A stretch of 64,000 nt of DNA from NCBI GenBank assembly GCA_002914845.1, contig JXTC01000111.1:318761-382760 (forward strand). The letters are read 5' to 3'. Numbering within the stretch: position 1 is the stretch's first letter; each line of letters starts with the position of its first letter. Positions 24,196-35,837 of the stretch are shown one piece after another. The DNA is from Trema orientale. Taxonomy: Eukaryota > Streptophyta > Magnoliopsida > Rosales > Cannabaceae. The position numbers were made by a program, and so were the translations under genes. Under the pieces are notes generated by a model that saw nothing but the letters and a program-made list of their open reading frames with translations, did not search any database and was not told the origin of the DNA.

Positions 24196-25990
24196 CATTA
24201 CAACATTATAGTAAATCAACGGCAGTTAAAGAGTTTACCACCGTTAATGCATGTACCGTTGAAAGTGACACCTTTACAACCGCCGTTAAAACTTGACCAA
24301 TAGTGACGATTCCACTGGAACTGCCGTTATTGGTGAAAAGATATTTAACGGCAGTTCTACAGTGAAAAGATATTTAACGGCAGTTCCTGTAGAACCACCG
24401 TTAAAAGCCTTTTCCAGGAGAAATTTTTTTCCTTTCTCCAGGGTACTTTATACAACACCACAACATTAAACATGTCTAAAAAAGATTTCAAATCAATTCA
24501 AAAACAGGCAAACCTAGATATAACTGTAATAAAGTTAATAAACATAATTAAAATCTAGTACATATAACTAAAAAGTTTCTGCTATATAGACAATATACTC
24601 TAACATAAACACATTTAAGAACCAATAATGAGAATCTAGATATATATCACTAACATTTGCAACCTGAACTTATCGAAAGTTATATTAACAACTCTAACAT
24701 AGATAAAATGAGTGAACCGAGATACACTCTAACATAAACACCACATTCCATATAATTAAGTTAAGATGGACACTATAATTATAATAGAACTATAGTTAAA
24801 ATACATAAAGATAAAAGATAAATAAAGACATCTCATACGAACAAACTATATCTCATACCTTAATATGATACTAAGTTAGACCATCTTTTTTTCCCCTTCT
24901 TTCCATGTCTGTATGAAATATTTTGAATGCACTAAACGAAAACATGTGTTATAAAAACTAGTAGATCAAATAAATAAATATATGTTCTATATATTATACT
25001 ATACATTAAACTAACCATATTAAGAGATTTATAGTATCCAGTGATTGTCCAAGTGGATACAAGAAATAAGTATTTTTTTAGATACGTTACTACATGGAAA
25101 TAATGTGCAAGGTCACGTGAGCGACTATCATTTTTAACACTGGAAGGATAAGGATGCATAGCACCAATTTAATCTTGCGATTCCAACTCAAAGTGTTACT
25201 ATTTTATAATTATGAACCTTCAAATTCAATTCAATTCATACATAGTATAAATTTTTGACTATTCTAAAGCTAATAAACTAAATAATTTCAAGTCAATGAA
25301 AACACTAAGTATACATATTATAAAGTCACATAACACTAATTAATTCATGGTAATGTGGTTAAACTAATAAGCTATAATTGCTAATATCCATTAGCAAAAT
25401 AATATAAAATCATCAAATAATATATACTATGAAGATTTAATTTCTAAAATAACTTTTTCGGATTAATCAAAATTAGTGAAGAAAAATACCTCAAATTGAG
25501 TAAAAATATTTCAATTCTCCACAATTGTGCCGAAAATTAGTCTACCCATTCAAATTAAAATCTAAATCAACAAAAAAAGAAATAAACTTACATACTCATC
25601 GAGAATTGTAGTTGTTGATTATACAAAAACCTAAACTTTTCTAGGGCATAAACAATTATTAAATGCTAATTAATCTTAAAAATTATAAGTACATAAAGCT
25701 TACCCAAGTCGAATGGAGTGATTTGAACTAAATGAGAGTGATTTTAGTGGTCAAAATCGCTAGAATGAGGGTGGCCATGTATGAGAAAGACGAAGTTTGG
25801 GGTGGTGGGCGAGCTCTCAACTAGGAAGAAGAACAAAAATAAGGATCTAGCTAGTCTCGTCCCTCATTTATATGACTTTTAACGGCGATTGTACCGGAAC
25901 CGCCGTAAAAATTTAAATTTCAGCATTAACGGCGGTTTCGGTACAACCACCGTTAATGATTTGTCGTTAAAAGTCTTTTTTTTTTTAGTG
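24196..25990. mobile_element. non-autonomous CACTA-like element with AACGGC(A/G)GTT subterminal repeats
   Basis: Within 24216-24410 and again within 25875-25965, words of the type TTAACGGCGGTT and AACCACCGTTAA recur in both orientations. The right end reads inward as CACTAAAAAAAAAAAAGAC. The left end is poorly defined and may be degraded. The 1.4 kb between is AT-rich with no transposase frame. Clustered short subterminal repeats and a CACTA terminus are the family hallmark. Confidence 0.65.
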
Positions 25991-27903
25991 AATAATGATA
26001 CAAACACAAATTTATAGCAAAGATCAGATTACAACATAATTTATATCCGTAAACAATCAACCAAACTAAATTCTTACTAAAGAACAATGATGTAAAAATT
26101 ATGCACAAAATATATATAGATGATATGCATATAAATTCGCAACGGGACATGTTGGAGCTCCACAAGATAAATCTTTTTGGCTCATTCAAATCATACTTTA
26201 TTATCAGAGTTGGTTCCTTCGACTGATATAAGGACGAATCATCTGTAAAGAACGATATTTGATAAGATAGGATTTTCAAATCTGGAACTTGAAAGCTTCA
26301 GATCAAGAAAAAAAAAAAAAACAACAGAATACATGCAAGAACAATAAAACTAAACAGAACCAACACAGATCTAGAATTAGGTGGGACAAAATATCCTGGG
26401 ATACCAAGGCGCCGTGGTAGGTCTTCCACGGTGCCTTATAAGTGCCTTGGTATCTTCTGGATTTAAGCGCCTTGGTAGATCTACCAAAGCACTTTCTGAG
26501 CATCGTAGTACATATTTCCAGGGAGTATTTTTAATATATTTGTCTATACCCCTGGAATTTTATAAATAAAATCCAAATCCATTACATATACCAAATATTT
26601 CAAATAAAACAGAGTATAAATATAAATTTACATACTAACATTAAATAAAAATTACAAACTTAACAATATAATATAGTCCATAATATAAAAATAAGTAGAT
26701 AATGAGTAAATCAACATAGTTGAATTACTTAATATAATAACTTGATCATGATCATATCCATATAGTCTATAAACTAAGTATATACATTAATTTTCTAAAC
26801 CAAACTAATATGATCATCAAAAACTACATAGTTTAAATGAACAAAGTCTAGGAACCTCAAATAAGAAATTATATTAGTTCTTCGACCCACTCTTCAAGAA
26901 GTCCATTGATATCACTTTTTGTGTAGAAATTTTGTTCATTAAACTACAAATTTAAACACCCTGTTTGTTAGAAAGTGATCAATCAAACACCCTTATCCAT
27001 TCTAAGCACATTTTGGGGGGAAAAAAAAACTTAAACAAATTTTTGTTTGTAAAGAAGACCTTATATTGAACAACTAATATAACAAACTAGATTATACTTA
27101 TTTTTGACATAGCCTCCTTTATTTCAAATAAGTAGCCAATCATATAAACACATATCAACACAAATAATGAACTCAAAGATTCATACACAATTATAACATT
27201 ATCATTATATCACCACAATATATAATTTCTCATAACATATCTCCTCTAAATTAGACTTTCCCAAATGAAAATATAAAACCATTGAAAATGGTGACATAAT
27301 CTAAGCCAAGAAACAATTGAGGCAACATACCTCAAATTGTTAATATATAAGTAATCTCCGTACTCCGAACTTCTACTAAAGCCTGTATATAAAAAAAGAT
27401 AAAAACAATTCAATATCTAAAATTCACACCACTTAAAAATTAAAAATTCAAAAACTTAAAATAAATACAAATGCAAAATATAATTTTTAACCAATAACAA
27501 ATTAAATTAAAACCTACATTAACAATGTATATAAAAAAATTAAAAATAAAAAATAATTACAAACTAGATCTCAAGTTAATTTACTCTCTAACTACCTAAA
27601 ATATAAAATTAATAAAATTTGAGACAACATACCTTCAATCCCAAAATTTTGCAACTAAATAAACTTCACACTTCACCTAAAGTATTTTTAAAAAATGGAT
27701 ATATTAACATATACATTCTATAAGACAACAAACTATAATAACATATATTCGGATTAATTCATAATAAAATAGAAAAACGTAGCCAAAAATGAAATTTCTA
27801 GTAAATAAACAACCAAAGTAGCACTTACAAGAGTTGAGATTGTCAATGCACAGCCAAGAAATTTCAATTTGATAATTTTGGGTTCTAAATAAATACACAC
27901 TCA

Positions 27904-28222
27904 AACATAACCTAAAACATGAAATTTATACAAATTAATAAGTCAAAACCATAGTTAAAATAATGGGTAAAAAATTTAAGTGACAAAAATGAATTGGATT
28001 ACCTTTTTCCCCGAAAAAGAATGGTATATAGAAAGTTAAGATTCTGAATTAACACATATCCTAAAATATGAAATTTTCACAAATTAATAGGTTAAAATCA
28101 TAGTTTTTTTTTTTGAATAAGTTAAAATCATAGTTAAAATAACAGGTAATCTTAATTTAGTGATAAAAACAAGTTTAAAAGGTTGGAAATACCTCTTTGG
28201 CCGAAAAATATGGTGTATTGGA
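27904..28222. repeat. imperfect internal direct duplication in the CACTA-like element
   Basis: The segment from about 27904 (TAACCTAAAACATGAAATTT, CAAATTAATAAGTCAAAA, then TACCTTTTTCCCCGAAAAA) recurs from about 28058 with the same word order and an inserted poly-T tract. Confidence 0.55.
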
Positions 28223-28351
28223 GCATGGAGGCATGGCTGGAGTTGGAGAGAATATTAGTTGAGCAAGAGAGAGCAAAATGCTCTCTAGAGTTCGCAATTT
28301 GGGGCCCTGTATAAGGGCCCCTATCACGGTACCTATAAGGCGCCATGAAAC

Positions 28352-28379
28352 TGGGCTTTCACGGCGCCGTGAAAGCCCA
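28352..28379. repeat. perfect 28-bp palindrome inside a larger hairpin
   Basis: Centred on GGCGCC, 28352-28379 equals its own reverse complement. The flanks CATGAAAC and GTTTCATG extend a larger, interrupted stem. It lies in the right subterminal cluster of the CACTA-like element. Confidence 0.9.
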
Positions 28380-28539
28380 ATTTCCCAGTTTCATGGCACC
28401 TATAAAGCGCCGTGAAAGACATTCACCTACCACGGTGCTTAATTATGTTTTTCACGGCGTCTTATAGGTGCCGTGGTTGCTTATGTCGTTACCACGACAC
28501 GTCCGTACACACGCTGTAGTAAAGGTTTTTTTAGTAGTG

Positions 28540-29317
28540 ATAGATCTTCCACACTACTTTCGCAGAAGTAGAAGGATTATTGGAAACTGAAATATAGAAG
28601 AAAGAAAGTAACGACAATTATGAAAAGAAGGGGCTGACTCTCTCTTATCCCTATTTTTCAATAACATTAGACGGAAAAAAAAAAAAAGACACGTATCTTA
28701 AACATCTTTTAACGACAATTATGAAAAAATAACATAAATCTAATGTCGTGAAAATACTTTTTGTTGAGACGAAAATAGCTTAAACAATGTCAAATGAATA
28801 TGACACAGTACTACCACAAATTATACTCTTTGAAGCAACGGGAAACGGGTGCTGTACCACTGAAAGTCTTAAACATGCATGAGATCCACAAATCTAGAGA
28901 TTATGATAAAAAAAAAAAAAAAGAATGGCAATGAATTCTTGAAACAAAATGTTGAGGACAAATATCATTTCGTAATTAATAAATACTCCAGTCCTTTGCT
29001 AGAATATTTTAAGCTTAGAAAAGCTAAGATATCTAGCTACTTCATACCCGGTATTGAAGATTATGCATATATATCAATTGCGTAGTTCTATGGTAACAAC
29101 TCTAATCCCAATTCTTATCAACTGAATTTTCATTATTTTATTGAATTATACTATCTGAGCTAGCTTATATAATTGAAAAATGTCATTAATATCATTTCAA
29201 AAAATGTCATTAATATCATTCCTGTTATGCGATCCTAAATCCACATCAGTCAAACGACGAAAAAGGAAAGACAAACAGTCGGTTTTGCACCAGATCGCAT
29301 ATGTCTTCCTTTGATTA
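28540..29317. other. intergenic DNA left of the gypsy element
   Basis: AT-rich, with no recognisable gene. It ends at a single N (29318) where LTR sequence begins abruptly. Confidence 0.4.
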
Positions 29318-29318
29318 N

Positions 29319-29464
29319 AACAGTGGACGTAGGCTCATCTTTTTTGGGGCTGAACCACTATAAAATTCGTGTCTCTTTATTTACTTTGCTTTATTAATCC
29401 TTTTCACACACAAGCCACATCTCGCAATTTCCTATATTAATTGTTGACAAAACCTCCGTCAACA
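29319..29464 (+). repeat. 5' LTR, 3' portion only
   Basis: It matches 39267-39412 at 142 of 146 positions with no gaps, and ends in CA directly before a primer-binding-site-like TGGCACTAGAAGGAGGGC. The upstream part of the LTR is missing at the N. Confidence 0.92.
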
Positions 29465-29466
29465 AT

Positions 29467-29484
29467 TGGCACTAGAAGGAGGGC
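29467..29484 (+). other. candidate primer binding site
   Basis: TGGCACTAGAAGGAGGGC starts two bases after the LTR end and begins with TGG, as expected for pairing with a tRNA 3' CCA. The tRNA is not assigned. Confidence 0.6.
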
Positions 29485-29525
29485 TATTCCAGCAAAAAGC
29501 GTTTGTCAATTGTGCTTCTTCAACA

Positions 29526-31478
29526 ATGGCAAACACCAGAAACACTACCAGGAACGCTGGAGTTAGCCAAAACCAATCTCAAAACGCTACTGCTGCACAG
29601 GACGATCCTGCTCAGGGTCAACCCACTGAGACAGCACCGGAGAATATTGTCCAGAGACAAGACCGCATGGAGGATGCTCTGGTGAATCTTCAGCAGATAA
29701 CCAACCAGATCAATGATTCTCTACGACGGCTTGCCAAAGGACAGATGGTCACACCGCCACAGCAAGAACGCCCTAGAAATCACCCTGCTCAACAACTAGA
29801 GAAAGGAATCCAGATCCGGGAGGCAGGAACTCGCGATCAATCAAGAGCCCAACAGGAGCCTCAAGTATATCGCACTTCCAAGGGCAAAGGCAAGATCGCA
29901 GACTTGCCACAAGGATCTGGTACAGGAAGTTCGAGTACCGATCGTGATCGTGGACAACCTTCCCAGAGAACCATCAATCGAGATCGTCAAAGCAGTGAGC
30001 AGAATCGTCAGTCGAGGAGTGTCTTCGAAAGAATTAGCAGAGAACCCAGGCAGAATCCTGTAGACCTGCGACAACACTTAGAACAGCGACGTAGTCGTGA
30101 ACAATCCACGTCGCATCAGAGTCGATCTCGTCGCACAATTACAATCGAATCTTCCCAGAAGTTGCAGCAGACTCTGCCTGACCAACCTACGGCTGTACGA
30201 CGTAACGACAATCAAAGACCACCTCTGCCACCAACTAATGACCTTCCTGCGAACATTGATGTTCATAATTTGAGGATTGCATTAGAAACAATTGCCGGCT
30301 GGGATGATGAACTCGTTGACAGATATCGTCAGTCGCCATTCAATGAGGAAGTTCGAGCTGCTGCTTTACCTGCTGGATTTAAACTTCCCGCCATAAACAT
30401 GTTTGATGGGAAAACTGATCCACAGGATCATATGGACCACTTCAACGATCTGATGGAGCTTCATCGGGTCGATGAATTTGCACGATGCAGGTGCTTTGCT
30501 GTAACCCTCTCGGGAGCAGCAAAAAAGTGATTTCGGGGACTACAGCCAGGATCAATTTCTTCTTGGCAACAACTTCAAACTGCGTTCCTAAGACAATTTC
30601 AGGCGGCCAAAAATTTTACCGTCCCATTAATCAGTCTATCAAACATTCGACAAGGTCCAGAGGAAACTCTGCGATCTTATCTCAACCGTTTCACCTCTGA
30701 ATTGGCGAAAGTCAGCAACCCGCCCAAAGGAGGAGTTTTAACCCTGTTAATGGCCGGGGTGCGAGCTGAAACAAAACTCTAGGAAGAATTGCTCGAACGG
30801 GAGTGCAGGACTCTTGAAGACTTCTATCGACGAGTCGGTCATCATCTAAGAGTGGAATCTTCACGTGAGAATCTTCGCAAGACGAAGGGAGGAGGAAAAG
30901 ATTCAACCAAAAATACGACCACATCCAACAACAATAACAATAACAAGTCGAACAAGAGAAGAAGCGAGCAATCAATGGAAAAACAGCCCGAATTGAAGAA
31001 GCAGGAAGTCCCAAAAGCTCCCATAAGATTCCACAATTATACCGAGTTGAACGCACCCATAGATCATATCTATGCGGTCATAAACCAGCAGGAGCGATAT
31101 CGTCAACCGGAGCCCATCAAACGTGAGAGGATGAAGCGTGATCCCAACAAATTCTGCCGATATCATAATGATATTGGGCATGATACTAATAACTGCTACG
31201 CCCTGAAAGATGAGATCGAGAGGTTGATCAAAGAAGGGTGACTACGGCAGTATCTGCGACAAAATAATAGAAGAGAGGACCAACAGCGACCTCTCGAAGT
31301 TCAAAGAGAAGTACGAACTATTTTCGAAGGACCGCACATTGGTGGAAATTCGAGAAGGGCGCAAGATAGATACGTAAGAGAGGCTCGGCAGCAACCATTA
31401 ACTAACGTTATGCATCTTGAGCAGCGACCATAAAAACTTCAACGGGTACCGGGTATGGATATCACCTTTACGGAGTAG
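29526..31478 (+). pseudogene. gag region of the Tat element (several in-frame stops)
   Basis: The likely start is ATG at 29526 (MANTRNTTRN). A long Gln/Arg-rich, low-complexity region is followed by the gag core (INMFDGKTDPQDHMDHF near 30390, then a retrotransposon gag domain across 30400-30850) and a Cys/His zinc-knuckle-like stretch (FCRYHNDIGHDTNNC near 31150). One continuous frame is interrupted by stops at 30528 (TGA), 30780 (TAG), 31239 (TGA), 31431 (TAA) and 31476 (TAG), with no frameshift. In an active element it would form the virus-like particle; this copy cannot make full-length Gag. Confidence 0.88.
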
Positions 31479-34400
31479 GATGCGAGGGAAGTCCATTATC
31501 CACATAATGACGCATTAGTCATTAAGATCAATTGTGGAAGCACACAGTTGTGGCGAGTGCTGATTGATAATGGAAGTGCTGTCGACATCTTGTACTATGA
31601 CGCCTTCAAGAAGATGGGGTTGAACGACTCTGATTTAAAACCCACTGTTGCTCCACTTTATGGATTCACTGGAGATAGCATAATGCCCAGGGGTATGATC
31701 GAGTTGATGATTAGTATTGGAACTTATCCTAGAGTTTCGACTGTAATGACTCAATTTTTGGTTGTGGATTGCCCTTCAGCATTTAACGCAGTATTAGGAA
31801 GACCAACTCTGAGGGAACTTCGAGCTGTCACTTCAATTTATCATCTCGCCATGAAGTTCCTAACACAAAACGGAGTGGGAGAAGTACGAGGTAATCAATA
31901 CGATGCACGAACTTGTTACAATAATTCATTGAAGCTCATAATGAAAGATTCGGTACCTCGAACAATGATAGTCCAGTTACAGAATAGAGCGTCGGTCAAA
32001 GCGTCAATCGAAGATCTCGACCCCCGTGAAGTCGACGAAGAGATTAAAACCGGACCAGTAGAAGATTTGGAAGATTTGTCAATCGATGAGTCTTCAAAGG
32101 TGCTTAAAATCGGGAAAGAACTTCAAGAGCCTGTGCGAGCATCATTGATCGATTTTTTAACATCGAATCTGGACATCTTCGCATGGCAACATTCAGATAT
32201 GGTGGGGATTGATCCGAATGTCATGTGCCATCGCCTCAACATTGACACGACCAAAAGGCCAGTACGTCAGAAAAGAAGGGCGATGGATCCAGAACGTTAT
32301 GCTACATTAAAGGAAGAGGTGGACAAGTTGCTCGAAATTGGGTTCATCAGGGAATCTTTCTATCCAAATTGGCTCGCAAACCCAATCTTGGTAAAGAAAC
32401 CCAATGGAAAGTGGAGGACTTGCATCGATTTCACTGATCTTAATAAAGCCTGCCCGAAGGATAGTTTTCCACTCCCAAAAATCGATCAACTTGTAGATGC
32501 AACAGCGGGCCACGAACTCTTGAGCTTCATGGACGCATATTCCGGATATAACCAGATTCCTATGTACGAGTTAGATGAAGATCATACTTCGTTCATTACT
32601 GATCGAGGATTATATTGTTATAAGAAGATGCCCTTCGGACTCATCAACGCAGGAGCTACTTACCAGCGTCTTGTCAATATGATGTTTTCAAAACAAATTA
32701 GCAAGACAATGGAGGTGTACGTCGATGATATGCTGGTAAAGTCGAAAAAAGCAGGAGATCATGTTAAACATCTCGATGAGATGTTCAAAATTCTTCGAAA
32801 GTACAGGATGAAGCTAAATCCCCAGAAGTGCGCGTTTGGTGTAGGATCCGGAAAATTTCTGGGATTTATAGTCAACCAGCGAGGTATTAAGGCTAATCCA
32901 TAGAAGATACAAGCGCTAATCGATATGCATTCGCCTCGAAAACCAAAAGAAGTGCAGAGCCTGGCGGGGAGAGTGGCCGCACTCAGTCGATTTGTGTCCA
33001 GATCCACTGACAAATGCCAACCATTCTTCGAGGTGTTGAAAGGATCGAAGAAATTCGAGTGGACCGATAAGTGCGAGCAGGCATTCCAAGAACTGAAGAA
33101 ACACTTGGGATCTCCCCCACTCTTGTCAAAACCAAAATTGGGGGAAAAGCTGTACTTATACCTCACAGTTTCTACATATACGACAAGTGCTGCATTAATT
33201 CGAGAAGAAGAAAGTATACAGCGACCCGTCTATTATGTATGTAAGAGATTGCTTGATGCAGAAACAAGATATCCAGAAATGGAGAAGCTGGCATTAGCAC
33301 TTGTTGTCACGTCCAGGAAACTTCGACCTTATTTTCACCCTCACTCCATTGAAGTTTTCACGAATTATCCATTAAAGCAGGTCTTACAAAAACCAGAAGC
33401 ATCAGGGCGACTACTCAAGTGGGCTGTCGAGTTAAGCCAATTCGACATTAATTTTTGACCACGTGTTGCGATCAAAGGTCAGGCTCTTACAGACTTTATT
33501 GCAGAGTTCACTTAAGACGTCAACCTTCTCGACGTAGTAATCAAAAAGCCTGTTTTAGACTCATCAAGGTTATGGAAGCTTTACGTCGACGGGTCGTCTA
33601 ATGAAAGTGGAGCAGGTGTGGGCTTAGTCCTAGTTAGTCCAGAAGAACATAGCATTCATTGTGCACTTCGTTTTGGATTTCTAGCCTCAAACAACGAGGC
33701 GGAATACGAAGCATTGATAGCTGGACTTAAGCTCGCACAAGAGATGAAGGTTGAGATAATCGAGGTATTTAGTGATTCCCAGTTGGTGGTTTATCAAGTA
33801 ATTGGCGACTATCAAGCTAAAGGAGGAAGAATGCAAGCTTATTTGCAAGAGGTGCAATGATTATTTTCAACATTTACTGCCTATAGTATTCAACTTTTAC
33901 CTCGGGCAAAAAATACTCAGGGAGATGCTTTGGCTAAGCTTGCATCGACAAAGGATGCAGAATTGCTGAATGTAGTCCCGGTTGAGTTCCTCGCAAAGCC
34001 AAGCATCGAAGTGGAACCTCAAGTAACCATGCCAATTCATCGGAAGCCTACATGGATGGATCCCATAATACAGTATTTACAAATGGCAAACTCCCTGAAG
34101 AAAAAGATGATGCAAAGAGACTTCGAATGAAAGCAGCTCGCTACATTGTCTACGATAAAAAACTTTATCGAATAAGCTTCAGCTCGCCGTTATTGTTATG
34201 CGTCGACGAACAATAAGCACACTACATTATGAGGGAAATTCATGAAGGGATATGTGAAAATCATTCCGGGGGGCAGACACTTGCGAATAAAATTCTCAGA
34301 CAAGGTTATTTTTGGCCAACCATAAAGAAAGATGCAATGAAATTTGCTCGAAGGTGTGATAAATGCCAGAGATTCGCGACCATCCCTCGAATGCCACCTG

Positions 34401-35120
34401 TTCCCTTAACTTCCATGACTAGTCCTTGGCCGTTTGCAGTCTGGGGAATAGATATCGTTGAAACTCTCCCATTGGCACGAGGTAGATTGAAGTATGTGGT
34501 GGTCGCAGTTGACTACTTTACCAAGTGGGCAGAAGCAGAAGCTCTAAGTACTATTTCTGCGAAGAAAATGATAGATTTTATTTATAAGTCCATAATTTGT
34601 CGATACGGTATTCCGCACACAATAATTTCTGATAACGGAAAACAGTTCGACTGCGACGAGTTTCGCAATTTCTGCGACAACTTGGGAATCAAGAAGAGTT
34701 TCTCCGCCGTCGTTCATCTGCAAGCAAACGGCCATGGTCCCAGTTGAAATTGGTGCGAGTTCCTTACGACGGTCAACTTATGAGCCTGATCAGAATAATG
34801 CTTTGATGAGAATTGAGCTCGATCTTTTGGAAGAAAAGCGCGAGCAATCCCAACTGCGAGTAGCATCATACCAACAGCGAACTGCTCGATATTATAATTC
34901 CAAAGTCAAAGCTAGGGAATTTGGAGTTGGTGACCTTGTTCTTCGACAAGTTTTGCCAAACACCAAAGAGCAAAGTGCTGGTGTACTTAGACCTTCTTGG
35001 GAAGGACCATACGTTATCGATGCCGTCATTCGACCAGAAACTTATAAGCTTGCTCGCACTGGAGGACAGAAGATCAAACATGCATGGAATGCAAAGCAAC
35101 TTCGTCGATATTATCAATAA
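31479..35120 (+). pseudogene. pol region of the Tat element: protease, RT, RNase H, aRNH, integrase (broken)
   Basis: Same frame as gag. Aspartic protease motif IDNGSAVDIL near 31563. Reverse transcriptase across about 32270-32900 with YVDD at 32718. RNase H across about 33090-33458. A second, archaeal-type RNase H at about 33570-33860 (LYVDGSSNESGAG, SNNEAEYEAL, SDSQLVV). Integrase from about 34230 with the HHCC zinc motif (HEGICENH, CDKCQ) and the first two catalytic Asp (GIDIVE, ISDNGKQF). Stops at 32901, 33456 and 33858, a frameshift near 34078, and a deletion at about 34731 that removes the catalytic Glu segment and fuses to the C-terminal part ending at 35120. Inactive. Confidence 0.9.
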
Positions 35121-35837
35121 ATCTTCATATGTATCTTCATTTTATGGAAGTTACCAGAATTCTTCAATAAAGATTATTATTTCTTCATTTGATCTTCGTT
35201 GTACATGGTGATTTTTGCGCGACTATTAAGTTTTATGGCAGTCCTCGAACACCATAAAACTCGGAGGGCAGTAGGATTAGATCGTCATCTCCTACTAGCT
35301 TCCTAAGGAACTATGCAAAACGTTCATTTAGAGGGGTTGGAATTTTAGATCGCCGAATGACTAAAGTTTCTTAAAATCTTAGGATTTTCTCCTCGCTTCA
35401 TGCCATAGCATGTCGTATTACGCAATTTCCCTCCTCGAACAGCAAAGTAACTAAGCAAAACGTTCATTGTTCGATGTGATATCTTGCTATAAACCCTTTT
35501 TAACATGGAACTTTTGAAAAACAACTTGAGTTAGCATCACTCACGATCGTTGATTTTTCTTAAGCGACCTAACCTATCCTACTACTTAAACTCCGGTTTA
35601 AGTTATTGGATTCGAATCGCAAAAGCGTACCGATCAGTCACTTAGTGATTGACTACTTGGTTAAATTATGCACATTTATATTATTATGCGATAATAAATC
35701 TGTCTTTTTTGCAGGAAAGAATATTTCGACGAATAGTTTATAATATTAAAAGCTCACACTTTTATGTGCGAGTAAAGTACATGATAAAAATAAAACGGTA
35801 CAAGCCCGCATTTATCTTAATATTACAATAAATAAAT
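35121..35837. other. non-coding spacer of the Tat element
   Basis: Between the pol end and the antisense gene. It contains AT-rich text with repeated GAACGTTTTGC-like words (near 35315 and 35460). No protein-coding frame is recognised. Confidence 0.5.

Larger units (their letters stand above)
26384..28539. mobile_element. non-autonomous CACTA-like element with GGCGCCGTGG subterminal repeats
   Basis: Left cluster 26384-26510 and right cluster 28318-28490 carry words of the CACGGCGCC, CCTATAAGGCGCC and ACCACGGTGC type in both orientations. The right end reads inward as CACTACTAAAAAAACC, a good CACTA terminus. The left terminus is not found, so 26384 is only the start of the subterminal cluster. 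The interior is AT-rich and non-coding. Confidence 0.65.
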
